64,000 nt of DNA from Deltaproteobacteria bacterium (lineage in GTDB: Bacteria; Myxococcota_A; UBA796; GCA-2862545): positions 124,001 through 188,000 of the forward strand of contig REDI01000050.1 of assembly GCA_007693595.1 (NCBI GenBank). The letters are read 5' to 3'. Below the pieces are notes generated by a model. The model worked only from the letters and a program-made list of their open reading frames with translations. It did no database searches and was not told the DNA's origin. A program made the translations under genes and the position numbers. Below are positions 8,734 through 17,014 of this stretch, piece by piece. How positions within the stretch are numbered: position 1 is the first letter of the stretch; every line of letters begins with the position of its first letter.

Positions 8734-10353
8734 CTAGGGCCGCCGCCGTCGAAGGGCGAATAGCGCGAGCACAGGCAGCAGGGCGCCCGGCACCCACGGG
8801 CTCGACTGGCAGCCGCAGCCTCCCTCGGGCACCGAGCTCACGGTCACGGTCGTGCGAGTCCAGCCGACGACCCCGGGGTTGAGCGCGACGGAGGAGCTGA
8901 TCCAGTCCGTGACGGGGGGCGGCGCGGAGGCGGTCGCGACGATCAGGAGCTCGATCGGCTCATCGTGCGGGACCTCGAGCTCCCCGACGTCGGGGAGTTG
9001 GTTCGGCGTGCCCTCCGCGACGAGTCGGCCCTCGTGGTAGACCGCGATCTGAGCGATCCCGTCAGGATGATCCGCCTCGATCACGTCTCGAAGCCGCTCG
9101 TCTTCATCCCAGGACGAGGACGCGCTCACCGTCGGGCGCTCTCCGAATGGCACGGTGAGGGGGTCGCCGAAGATCGTGCCATCCGGGAGATGGGGGTGGG
9201 AGTATACCCATGCTTCCCCGAAAGTGAACCCGTTCGCGTAGAGCATCAAAGAGCCCGCGTTGGGGCTATGTCTTGAGACTTGTGTACCTATCGAACCGTG
9301 AGCTCCTGTCGCACCTGCACGGATGGCGTGGGCCACCGAGACCCGGATCTCATTCTCGGGGCACTGCCCGGTGTCATCACAGAAGAGGTTGCGTGGCGCC
9401 GACGTGCTCGAGATCAGGTTGTCGAAGATGGCCCCAGGAGCGAAGGTGAGGTTGTCGATGATGTCGTGGAGTTCATCAGATCCGGTGTACAGACCGATCA
9501 CCGTTCGGCCTGATAGCTCAGGATCGTACTCTGGGATCCAGGTCGCGTTGTGACCTTGGGCCTGGAGCATCTCGATCGCGTGTTTGCACTCCCCATCCCG
9601 GTTGCGGTTGTTGTTAAACTGCGTCTCGATCCCCCTCATGCAGAGAAACTCCGCGTCGGGGAAGGTGCCGTCGGCGTCGAGCGCTCGCTGGATCAACGCC
9701 CGGGCATCCTCGTGGTCGAACCCATCAAGTCGGCTGAAGATGGGCTTCCATTCCTGCCAGTGCATCGTGAAGAACTCGAATGGGGGCGGCTCCACATACC
9801 CGGTGAAGGGTCCAGGAACTCTCTGTCCCCTCGCGAGCTGGGAAGACAGCGTGAAGAAACCGCTGCGCTCGATCTCGGGGTCGAAGTCTTCTTCGAAGAC
9901 GGTCATCAGGTCCATGAAGGGATTTTGAGGGGTTGACCAAAAGCGCTCGGACCGCATATTGTTGGGGGAAAGGTAGGGTTCATCGAATCTGTCGATCGTG
10001 TGGGCGAGTCGTAGGGCGGTCTCCGTTGAGGTCGATCGTTGGGAATTCAAGACGATGCGCACGGGGAGCCCCCGCACCGTCACGACCGTGCTGATGTCTT
10101 CGGGCTGTGGCAAGGCATCCAGGCATGTCAGGTAAGGCTCCAGGATGAGCGGGTAGGCGTCCTCCAGGTCCATCTCTCGCTGGTCTTCGACCGTGAGGCC
10201 GCGGATGCCACAGAGGTGGCTCTCGTGGAGGTCGCGGGCCTCGGCGTACTGGAGTGCGGTCTCGGTGCTGTCGTCGTCGTCGGCGTTGTAGACGACGAGA
10301 GTCTGGTGGGGGCCGATGCCGGCGTGGGCGAGCGAGAGCAGCAATGGGAACAT
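8734..10353 (-). CDS. TIGR03790-like exported protein with MYXO-CTERM anchor
   Basis: 539-residue exported protein. It has a short hydrophobic N-terminus (MFPLLLSLAHA) and a body resembling the TIGR03790 family of unknown function: LVVYNADDDDS, a Tyr-Ala-Arg helix, an ISTVVTVRGLPVRI strand and later an AHAIRAGATGAHG loop. The C-terminus is GCGCQSS, a hydrophobic segment, then RRRRP, matching the tripartite MYXO-CTERM sorting tag whose Cys is used for surface attachment in myxobacteria. The ATG at 10353 gives a sensible export signal. The divergent neighbour at 10624 carries the same type of tag. Enzymatic role unknown. Confidence 0.8.
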   Translation of the reverse strand: MFPLLLSLAHAGIGPHQTLVVYNADDDDSTETALQYAEARDLHESHLCGIRGLTVEDQREMDLEDAYPLILEPYLTCLDALPQPEDISTVVTVRGLPVRIVLNSQRSTSTETALRLAHTIDRFDEPYLSPNNMRSERFWSTPQNPFMDLMTVFEEDFDPEIERSGFFTLSSQLARGQRVPGPFTGYVEPPPFEFFTMHWQEWKPIFSRLDGFDHEDARALIQRALDADGTFPDAEFLCMRGIETQFNNNRNRDGECKHAIEMLQAQGHNATWIPEYDPELSGRTVIGLYTGSDELHDIIDNLTFAPGAIFDNLISSTSAPRNLFCDDTGQCPENEIRVSVAHAIRAGATGAHGSIGTQVSRHSPNAGSLMLYANGFTFGEAWVYSHPHLPDGTIFGDPLTVPFGERPTVSASSSWDEDERLRDVIEADHPDGIAQIAVYHEGRLVAEGTPNQLPDVGELEVPHDEPIELLIVATASAPPPVTDWISSSVALNPGVVGWTRTTVTVSSVPEGGCGCQSSPWVPGALLPVLALFALRRRRP

Positions 10354-10623
10354 GATTCATCTCCTGAGGGTTGAGGGGCCGTATCGAAAAGACGGTGGCT
10401 AAGACGCGCTCACCTCTCCTTTATTCAAGCTGGCGTGCGACTCCTCCGTCTTCCACTTCCTCTGCCTGCGTTTCGCGAGGGACCCCCCGAGGTCCAGAGC
10501 TGGCGTCTTCTCCCTCCTTCGACGGGCTCGTGGCGACCTCCTCCCAGCTCGTCGAGGTGTTCAGGGGAGCCCCATGGTTGTCTCAGCTGGTGTATGCTCC
10601 CCCTTGCCCGACCCGAGGTCTTC

Positions 10624-11193
10624 ATGTTCTGGCTGCTCATGTTCCTCCTCGACGCTGCGGCGGATGTGCCTCCGCTCCTCGGCCACAAGAACGTGGACTT
10701 CGAGATCTCTGTCAAAGGGGCCCCCGAGGAAGGCGATCGGATGCTTGTCGTCTACCCCTGGTCCCTCTCCAACGGCACACCGACCGCCGAGGTCGGGGTG
10801 GTCCTACCTTCGGTCAACCTCAGGTTCGGGCGTCGGACCGATGGGGAGCCTGCGTTCTGGTTGGTCCCGAGCGACCAGCTCGCGGAGCTGATCCGCCTGG
10901 AGGAGTCTGAGCTCCGGGCCTGGTTCGAGGGCGAGGCCGCGATGAAGTGCGAAGGGGACACCCCCCGTCCCATTTTCGAGGTCCCCGTTACGGTCCCCGA
11001 TACCCTAGTCCAAGGTTTCGAGCTTGAGATCGAGCCCGGCCATGGCTGTACCGTTCGCCTCACCGACACCCCCCTCGCGATGCGGCTGACGGAGCCGAGC
11101 GCCGGGTGTAGGTGCGCGACGGTTGGCGCGCTTGGTTGGGCTGGCACGCTCTCGCTGCTGGGGGTCCTGGGGCTCCGGCGACGTCGAGACTGA
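10624..11193 (+). CDS. Secreted hypothetical protein with MYXO-CTERM-like tail
   Basis: 189 residues: an N-terminal hydrophobic signal (MFWLLMFLLDAAA), a ~140-residue extracytoplasmic body with no recognised fold, and a C-terminal AGCRC motif followed by a transmembrane stretch and RRRRD. Signal plus Cys-x-Cys/helix/Arg tail marks it as a surface protein handled like its divergent neighbour at 8734-10353. A longer frame starting at 10435 is possible, but its extra residues are Pro/Arg-rich and would bury the signal peptide, so I use the ATG at 10624. Function unknown. Confidence 0.7.
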   Translation: MFWLLMFLLDAAADVPPLLGHKNVDFEISVKGAPEEGDRMLVVYPWSLSNGTPTAEVGVVLPSVNLRFGRRTDGEPAFWLVPSDQLAELIRLEESELRAWFEGEAAMKCEGDTPRPIFEVPVTVPDTLVQGFELEIEPGHGCTVRLTDTPLAMRLTEPSAGCRCATVGALGWAGTLSLLGVLGLRRRRD

Positions 11194-11272
11194 TCGTCTT
11201 ACATCCTCTTCTCTTTCCGAGTTGACGCGGGCGATCGTGGCGATGGCACGGGTCGATGGTTAGCGCCTCTCC

Positions 11273-12259
11273 ATGAAGCCCATGCTTGTAGCGCTGCTGA
11301 TCTCCTGCACCCGAGCCGGCGCGTCCCCCGAGTCTGTCCAGTTCGTCGGGGAGTGCGACGGCTCCGCGGCGGTCGTGGTCGAGGATACGCTCTATATCGG
11401 CGTCGACGAGGGCACGAGCTTGCTGGCCTACGCCCTGCCCAAGGGCAAGGAGTCGCGCCTCGCGCCGACCGATCGGATCGACCTGGCGACCCTGATCGAG
11501 CGTGCGGGGGACCGATCGCTGAAGACCACCAAGAAGGGCGTCCCTCGTGAGCTCGACCTGGAAGCGGCGGCGCGTGGGGGCGATCGGCTCTGGTGGCTGG
11601 GGGGGCACGGCCGCTCCAAGAAGGGAAAGCTGCGCCCCAACCGCCGCGTGCTCTTCGCGACCTCCGTTGGGGCGCCGTCCACTCTCGAGGTGATCGTGTC
11701 GCCCGAGGACCTCATGCCGCGCATCCTCAAGCTCCCCACCCTCGGCCCTCGTGTCGCCGAAGCCGAGTCTCGCGATCGCCCACCCAAGAAGGGCGGCCTG
11801 AACATCGAGGGCCTCGCTGTTCACCCCGAGAGCGGCGACCTCTTGCTGGGTCTGCGCTCCCCGCTCACGCAGGATCAGCGGGCGTGGATCCTTCGCCTGA
11901 CCCCCCAGGGGGAGCTACACGAGCACGCCCAGATCGATCTCGCAGGCCTCGGGGTGCGCTCGCTCACCTGGTCCGAGAACGCCAAGACCTTCCTCATCGC
12001 GGCGGGATCCACGGGCTCGGGTGGACCCTTCAAGCTGTACCGCTGGGATGGCCAAGACGAGGTCACACCGATCGCTTATGATCTTGGCGAGCTCCGACCC
12101 GAAGGCCTGACCGATGTGCCCGGTGGGGTGTTGCTGGTGAGCGACGACAGCGGCGTCCGCCGAGACGGGGTCGACTGCAAGAACCGCCGCGCGGCGGACC
12201 CCCATGACCCCCTCGTCTACTTCGAGGGCCGAGTCCTGCCTCTTCAGGCGCTGAAGTGA
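11273..12259 (+). CDS. DUF3616-like beta-propeller-type lipoprotein or secreted protein
   Basis: 328 residues with an export signal ending in LISC, which fits a lipobox (Cys12). The body has repeated strand-turn blocks (DTLYIGVDEGTSLLAY, GLNIEGLAVHPESGDLLLGLR, FLIAAGS, RPEGLTDVPGGVLLVSDD) matching the DUF3616 family, a propeller-like domain seen in secreted bacterial proteins of unknown role. The ATG at 11273 is the only start giving the signal peptide. It follows the MYXO-CTERM gene by 79 bases on the same strand and converges with the rhodanese gene. Confidence 0.72.
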   Translation: MKPMLVALLISCTRAGASPESVQFVGECDGSAAVVVEDTLYIGVDEGTSLLAYALPKGKESRLAPTDRIDLATLIERAGDRSLKTTKKGVPRELDLEAAARGGDRLWWLGGHGRSKKGKLRPNRRVLFATSVGAPSTLEVIVSPEDLMPRILKLPTLGPRVAEAESRDRPPKKGGLNIEGLAVHPESGDLLLGLRSPLTQDQRAWILRLTPQGELHEHAQIDLAGLGVRSLTWSENAKTFLIAAGSTGSGGPFKLYRWDGQDEVTPIAYDLGELRPEGLTDVPGGVLLVSDDSGVRRDGVDCKNRRAADPHDPLVYFEGRVLPLQALK

Positions 12260-12297
12260 CGGTCGCCTCCGTGCTGGACGGCGCGCCCTGGCCCCCC

Positions 12298-12660
12298 TCA
12301 TCCCAAGAGCGAGCGAGCCTGCGCGATCCCACCGAGATCGAGCACCTCGTAACCGGCGGCGCGAAGGGTGGAGGCGGCGCGGCTGCTGCGCATGCCCGAC
12401 TGGCAGTAGACCATGAGGGGTACGTCCCGCGCGCCAGCGACGGAGGGATCGTTGAGGATCCGGTCCGCGGGAAGGTTGGAGGCCCCGGATACGTGGCCTG
12501 AGCTGAACTCGCTGGGGGAACGAACGTCGAGGATCCGGGCGCCACGATCGCGAGCGGCCTGGATCGCCTCGGGGCTCACCCGCCCACCTCGAAGGCGGAT
12601 CAGGAGGAAGACCAGCGCGACAGCGAGCACGACGAAGAGGGTGATGGTGAGCGTGTTCAT
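12298..12660 (-). CDS. Membrane-anchored rhodanese-domain protein
   Basis: 120 residues: one N-terminal transmembrane helix (residues ~3-22) followed by a single rhodanese domain. LDVRSPSEFSSGHVSGA and the active-site loop CQSGMRS (pattern C-x-x-G-x-R) are intact, so sulfur transfer through a Cys persulfide is plausible. I use the ATG at 12660, directly before the helix; the frame is open to 12735, but the extra residues are basic and Pro-rich. Stand-alone gene; the sulfur acceptor is unknown. Confidence 0.88.
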   Translation of the reverse strand: MNTLTITLFVVLAVALVFLLIRLRGGRVSPEAIQAARDRGARILDVRSPSEFSSGHVSGASNLPADRILNDPSVAGARDVPLMVYCQSGMRSSRAASTLRAAGYEVLDLGGIAQARSLLG

Positions 12661-12834
12661 GAAGGGTTCCAAGGGGGGGCGCGTGAGGGAGGTGTGCACG
12701 CGAGCGGGTATCGGCAAGGCAGGGAGGGCTACCACCGGGTTGTCGGCCCGATATACCCCATGGAGCGGCTCTCGTGAGCACGATCCGATAGGGACACGGA
12801 GCGCGGGTCGTGTCGCTCCCCGCGAGGAGGTCTC

Positions 12835-13380
12835 GTGAGGTCACACTTTGCCGGCTTGTCGATGGTCATGTTGGGCAGCCTGCTCGGAAGCCCAGCCGCC
12901 GCCCACTGCTACACGGTCTCGCCAGATCCTGTCACCGGGCAGCATGGAAAGGTCCACCGATGGACGTTCGCCCTGCCCTACCACTGGAGCGCCGAGGGCT
13001 CGCTGCTCCCGGGGCCGGCCGAGTCTACCGTCGAAGGCTTCGGGGGGCAGGTACGCTGGACCTTCGATCTCACGGAGTATGGTTGGCTCTCTCATCCCAT
13101 CGCGGAGGGAACGCCAGTCGTGCTCACCCTGGGCGACGGAACGACGGTGAACCTGTCCATCTCGCGTGAGGTTCCGGCCCGCATGGTCAACCGGGACAGC
13201 ACGACGATCACCGTCTGGAGGGTCCCCTTCGACGTGCCCGTCGACTTGGCGGCGCGACTCGCCCGCGACGCGCCGCTCGGCTTTCAGGTCGAGCTGGATC
13301 ACGGGCGGCTCCACGCGGTCTTCCGCCCCGGAGCCGGACGTCGGATCAGCCGCGCCTTCGCCTGCGCGCTCGAGCGTTGA
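12835..13380 (+). CDS. Periplasmic or secreted hypothetical protein
   Basis: 181 residues with a clear signal peptide (hydrophobic residues 6-20, likely cleavage after SPAAA). The body is beta-rich with no family I recognise. It has Cys near the mature N-terminus (HCYTV) and near the C-terminus (AFACALER), which could form a disulfide. The start is a GTG at 12835 directly behind CGAGGAGG. It diverges from the rhodanese gene and ends 128 bases before the convergent trpG. Confidence 0.68.
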   Translation: MRSHFAGLSMVMLGSLLGSPAAAHCYTVSPDPVTGQHGKVHRWTFALPYHWSAEGSLLPGPAESTVEGFGGQVRWTFDLTEYGWLSHPIAEGTPVVLTLGDGTTVNLSISREVPARMVNRDSTTITVWRVPFDVPVDLAARLARDAPLGFQVELDHGRLHAVFRPGAGRRISRAFACALER

Positions 13381-13508
13381 GTCGACTTCCCAAGGGGCGT
13401 GGACGTCGCTGAAGCGGGGCCAAGCCAGAGCCAAGTTCCCTCCCTCGGGACTCATGCAGCGCGATGGTTCCCCTCGGGTCCATACCGGCCTCCCTGAGCG
13501 CCTCCAGC

Positions 13509-14090
13509 CTAGCTTCCTAAGCGAAGAAAATTCCTCAGCATCGCGGGACCCTCGGGGGTGCCGACGCTCTCGGGGTGGAACTGGAGCCCGTAGAGCGGTC
13601 GCTCCGTGTGCTGAACGCCCATGATCACCCCGTCCTCGGTGTGGGACGTCACGCGGAGGCACTCCGGCAAGCGGGCTGGATCGACCGTGAGGGAGTGGTA
13701 GCGCATGACCTGTAGCCGCGAAGGCAGATCCTTGAATATCTCTCCTTCTACAACCTGGATCATCTCCATCTTTCCGTGCATGATGGTCGGCGCGTGAACG
13801 ATCTGGCCGCCCATGCGCCAGGCGATCCCTTGGTGGCCCAGGCAGATCCCGAGCAGGGGACCCTCGAAGTAGTCGATGAGGTGCTTGCACAGTCCGAAGT
13901 CGCGAGGGACCTCGGGGCGACCGGGTCCGGGAGAGAGCACGACGTGGGTGGGGCGGAGAGCGCGTGCTGCCACGAGGTCGATCTCGTCGTTACGATGGAC
14001 GATCACCTCGGCGCTCAGCTCGAGCAAGGCCTGCCGGAGGTTGTGGGTGAAAGAGTCGTAGTTGTCGATGAGCAGCACGCGCGGGCTCAC
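13509..14090 (-). CDS. trpG: Anthranilate synthase component II (glutamine amidotransferase)
   Basis: Class I glutamine amidotransferase of 193 residues that supplies ammonia to TrpE for anthranilate formation in tryptophan synthesis. The family motifs are LLIDNYDSFTHNL at the N-terminus, SPGPGRP, the nucleophile Cys in GICLGHQ, and GLQFHPES with the catalytic His. The start is a GTG whose GTGA overlaps the trpE stop, implying translational coupling; a longer in-frame N-terminus to 14153 lies inside trpE and is Arg/Pro-rich. It is the last gene of a trpR-trpE-trpG operon. It could also serve p-aminobenzoate synthesis, as in bacteria with one shared subunit. Confidence 0.94.
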   Translation of the reverse strand: MSPRVLLIDNYDSFTHNLRQALLELSAEVIVHRNDEIDLVAARALRPTHVVLSPGPGRPEVPRDFGLCKHLIDYFEGPLLGICLGHQGIAWRMGGQIVHAPTIMHGKMEMIQVVEGEIFKDLPSRLQVMRYHSLTVDPARLPECLRVTSHTEDGVIMGVQHTERPLYGLQFHPESVGTPEGPAMLRNFLRLGS

Positions 14091-15607
14091 GAGGCCTCCC
14101 GGTGCAGGGCGAGCTGGACGGCGCGCAGGCAGCCGAGCGCCTTGTTCAGACACTCCTGATGCTCCCGCTCGGGGACCGAGTCGTGCACGATGCCTGCGCC
14201 AGCCTGGACGTGCACCCCGGCCTCGTCGACCACCAGGGTCCTGATCGCGATCGCGGTGTCCAGGCTGCCGTCGACCCCGAAGTAGCCTACCGCGCCGGCG
14301 TAGGGGCCTCGACGATCGGGTTCGAGGCGGGCGATGAGCTCACAGGCCCGTACCTTAGGGGCCCCCGAGACCGTCCCTGCTGGAAAGCAGGCCCGGAGGG
14401 CGTCGAGGGCGTCGCGACCCGGCTCCAGCTCGGCGTGCACGTCGCTGACGATGTGCATGACGTGCGCGTAGCGCTCGATGTGCTCCCGATCGTCGACCCG
14501 GACCGTGCCGGGCGCGGCGACCCGACCGAGATCGTTCCGTCCGAGATCGAGCAGCATGCGGTGTTCGGCGAGCTCCTTGGCGTCTGCGAGCAGCTCTCGG
14601 GCGAGGGCCTGGTCGGCGTCGTCGGAGTCCCCTCGCCGTCGGGTGCCCGCGATGGGCCGTACCAGGAGCTTGCCGTCGGCGTCGACCCGCACCAGCACCT
14701 CGGGCGATGCCCCGACCAGGCTGCGCTCTCCGAGCTTGAGCAGGAACATGTAGGGGGAGGGATCGATCGCTCGGAGTGCCCGGTAGAGTAGCAGCGGGTC
14801 CAGCCGCACGGGCACCGAGAGCCGCTGGCTGAGCACCACCTGGAAGATCTCTCCTTCGGTGATGGCAACGCGGGCCTCCTCGACCGCGGCCTCCATGTCG
14901 GCGCGGGTGCGGTTGGCTTGGATCGGCAGCGCGTCTGCGGGTGGGGGGAGGGGGCCCGGCAGACTCCAAGGGGCCTCGGGAGGGCTGCGCCGGGTCGCTA
15001 ACCGGCCGACCATGGCATGAAGCCGCTCGACGGCGCGGCGGTAGTGGGACTCGCGATCGCCTGAGAGCGGTGCGTGGACCACGAGGACCAGGCGTCGTCG
15101 CGCGTGGTCGTAGGCGGCGAGGGCGTCGGTCAAGAGCAGCTCCCCTGCCGGAGCGCCGAGTCCGGGCGCTTGGGGGAGGGAGACCCGGTCCTCGAAGGCG
15201 GTGATGCAGTCGAAGCCCAGGTAGCCTACGGCGCCGCCAGGGAAGCGCGGCAGGGGATCGGGGGCCCACAGGCGGACCCCGCCGATCTCGTCGCGGAGGA
15301 TCTGGAGCGGGTCGGTGTAGGGGATCTGCACGACCTCACGACCGCCTTCGCACAGGCGGGTGAGGGTGGCGGTGCCCTGGTCGAGCACGATGTGGGTGCG
15401 CACATCGGCGCCGATGAAGGACCACCGCGACAGCGTCTCTCCGCCGACGACGCTCTCAAGCAGGAAGCCGCGGGGCTGATCCCCCGACAGGGCGTGAAAG
15501 ACCGAGATCGGGGTGAGGGTGTCGGCGAGCAGGGTGATGGTGAGGGCGACGTGGCTGTGGGGCCCGTCGTGAGCCAGGACCTCGTCGAGGGAGGGAGAGA
15601 TCCGCAT
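14087..15607 (-). CDS. trpE: Anthranilate synthase component I
   Basis: 506-residue chorismate-utilising enzyme. The N-terminal domain carries the LLES motif (GFLLESV...) typical of the tryptophan feedback site. The C-terminal catalytic domain has PIAGTRRRG (Ala here marks anthranilate synthase; PabB has Lys), ELAEHRMLLDLGRNDLGRV, GTVSGAPKVRA and AGAGIVHDS. Start ATG at 15607 shares one base with the trpR stop (TGATG) and its stop overlaps trpG, so all three genes are coupled. No trpDCFBA follows in the window, so the rest of the pathway is elsewhere. Confidence 0.95.
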   Translation of the reverse strand: MRISPSLDEVLAHDGPHSHVALTITLLADTLTPISVFHALSGDQPRGFLLESVVGGETLSRWSFIGADVRTHIVLDQGTATLTRLCEGGREVVQIPYTDPLQILRDEIGGVRLWAPDPLPRFPGGAVGYLGFDCITAFEDRVSLPQAPGLGAPAGELLLTDALAAYDHARRRLVLVVHAPLSGDRESHYRRAVERLHAMVGRLATRRSPPEAPWSLPGPLPPPADALPIQANRTRADMEAAVEEARVAITEGEIFQVVLSQRLSVPVRLDPLLLYRALRAIDPSPYMFLLKLGERSLVGASPEVLVRVDADGKLLVRPIAGTRRRGDSDDADQALARELLADAKELAEHRMLLDLGRNDLGRVAAPGTVRVDDREHIERYAHVMHIVSDVHAELEPGRDALDALRACFPAGTVSGAPKVRACELIARLEPDRRGPYAGAVGYFGVDGSLDTAIAIRTLVVDEAGVHVQAGAGIVHDSVPEREHQECLNKALGCLRAVQLALHREAS

Positions 15608-15921
15608 CAGCTCTCTCCCCGACGGCGGGGATCGGGCAGCCCGAGTCGGCTCAAGGCGTCGAAGGCCAGATGAAAGCCTCCGCTGCCGTACTGAAGGTGC
15701 CGGTTGCCTCGGGTGACGGTCGTGACGGAGCAGCCCACCGCGTCGCGCACCGCGCGCTGGCTGTGGCCTTCGGCGAGCAGCTTGACGATCGCCCACCGCT
15801 CGGCGATGGCCTGCACCTCGGCGGGGGTGAGCAGATCGGTGAAGACCGACTGGATCTGCGTGGGTTGGCGCAGCTCGGCCAGCACGGCCAGCAGATCGTC
15901 GGGCAGGGTCGGATCAGCCAT
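15607..15921 (-). CDS. trpR: Trp repressor family regulator
   Basis: 104 residues with the TrpR fold signature: a helical dimerisation region, then LLTPAEVQAIAERWAIVKLL and the helix-turn-helix SQRAVRDAVGCSVTTVTRG, closely matching the E. coli TrpR reading region (SQRELKNELG..ATITRG). It should bind DNA as a tryptophan-loaded dimer. It is the first gene of the operon it likely controls, with an AGGAGC ribosome site five bases before the ATG at 15921. A YerC-like relative is the alternative name; position ahead of trpE favours a tryptophan role. Confidence 0.88.
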   Translation of the reverse strand: MADPTLPDDLLAVLAELRQPTQIQSVFTDLLTPAEVQAIAERWAIVKLLAEGHSQRAVRDAVGCSVTTVTRGNRHLQYGSGGFHLAFDALSRLGLPDPRRRGES

Positions 15922-15931
15922 AGAAGCTCCT

Positions 15932-15953
15932 CTGTTCTACTACGCTAATACAG
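15932..15953 (-). promoter_or_regulatory. Candidate trpR operator (imperfect inverted repeat)
   Basis: A 22-base imperfect dyad, CTGT-N2-TA-N6-TA-N2-ACAG, sits immediately upstream of the trpR ribosome site. Its position would let a repressor block the promoter of trpREG. It only partly resembles the classical trp operator (no clean CTAG half-sites). Confidence 0.35.
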
Positions 15954-16057
15954 TGGAGCGGAAGCGCAAGGGAGAGGAAGGTGCCTACGAGGTCCTCTCG
16001 TGCAGGGTTGGCGCCGGCGCCGCGCTTCCTGTAGCCTCTCGAGCATGGGAGGTGCGC

Positions 16058-16822
16058 GTGGCACGGCACTTCGAGCTCTCACCGATCTTGCTCGCCCTCG
16101 GGCTCACCTTGAGCTGCGCCCGCGCCGACACGCCGGTCCACAGCGCGAGCGCGCCGACCCAGGAGCGACTGGTCGGCGTCGTGACCCCTCAGGGCACCCG
16201 CCAGTGCGATGGCAGTCCCGAGGGCTCCTGGGTCCACCCCCGTCACGAGATCGGCTTCGTCCGGGCGCTGGGCACCACGGACCTCTCGCCGTTCGAAGGG
16301 CGGGCGGTCATGGTGACCGGCCGCCGCGAGCTCAGCCCCGAGTCCCTTCCCTCCGTCCAACACACCGGCCCGTGCCCCATCCCCATGCAGATGCGGTCGG
16401 ACTGGGTCGAGGGCCCCAGCGGGATCCGTGTCAAGCGACGAGCGCCTCCCTTCGAGGCCTTCCGGGTGAGATCGGTCGAGCCCTTTGATGCTCTCACCGC
16501 CAGGGTCGAGGGCGAGCGCCTCCACCTCGCGCTGGCCAACCCCATGGGCGAGCCCCTCGACGAGATACGCATGACCGTTCACTACGAGGGGTGCTTTGGC
16601 AAGCCCGGATCCCAGACCAGGGAGATCGCGCACGGGGCCTTGTCTGCGGGGGCAACCGCTGAGGTCGACGCTCCCATCCACCTCCACGACGACGACGCGC
16701 CGACTGGCCGCGCCGACTACCGGGCCTTCAGCGTGCGCCTCGACGCCCGCGCTGACGGGCTCACCTTCGATCTTGAGCTGACCCTGCCCACGTTGAGCGT
16801 CTCGGTCGAGTGTGCACAGTAG
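16058..16822 (+). CDS. Probable lipoprotein or exported protein of unknown function
   Basis: 254 residues beginning with a hydrophobic export signal that ends at LTLSC; the Cys at about residue 20 could be lipidated, but the residue at -3 is Thr, so the lipobox is imperfect. The mature part has four further Cys, an OB-like early stretch (LVGVVTPQGTRQCDG... EGRAVMVTGRREL) and a beta-rich C-terminal half. No family recognised. Start chosen as the GTG at 16058 with GGAG seven bases upstream; the GTG at 16052 is an alternative, and the much longer frame is antisense to trpR. Confidence 0.6.
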   Translation: MARHFELSPILLALGLTLSCARADTPVHSASAPTQERLVGVVTPQGTRQCDGSPEGSWVHPRHEIGFVRALGTTDLSPFEGRAVMVTGRRELSPESLPSVQHTGPCPIPMQMRSDWVEGPSGIRVKRRAPPFEAFRVRSVEPFDALTARVEGERLHLALANPMGEPLDEIRMTVHYEGCFGKPGSQTREIAHGALSAGATAEVDAPIHLHDDDAPTGRADYRAFSVRLDARADGLTFDLELTLPTLSVSVECAQ

Positions 16823-16830
16823 CCGTCCTT

Positions 16831-16857
16831 CGGACGCGCCGGACGCGCCGGACGCGA
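16831..16857. repeat. Three tandem 9-base units
   Basis: Three consecutive copies of a 9-base GC-rich unit (CGGACGCGC, the last with one change) follow the lipoprotein stop. Noncoding, no obvious role. Confidence 0.6.
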
Positions 16858-17014
16858 GGGGTTTCGTGGCCGTCCGCCCGCGCGCCCGCGCCCCCAGATG
16901 CACCCCCTCCACGTAGTTTCCACAGTCGGCGCTGGCGATCGGGGGACCTACCTTGGGTGCGACCGCGGGCGACCAGCGGCTCGCTCCCGAGCCCCCGTCG
17001 CAGAGGAGGATCCC

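Noticed and set aside
16831-16857. Three 9-base repeats as a possible start of a CRISPR or larger array
   Set aside because: Units are adjacent with no spacers and only three copies; a short tandem duplication.
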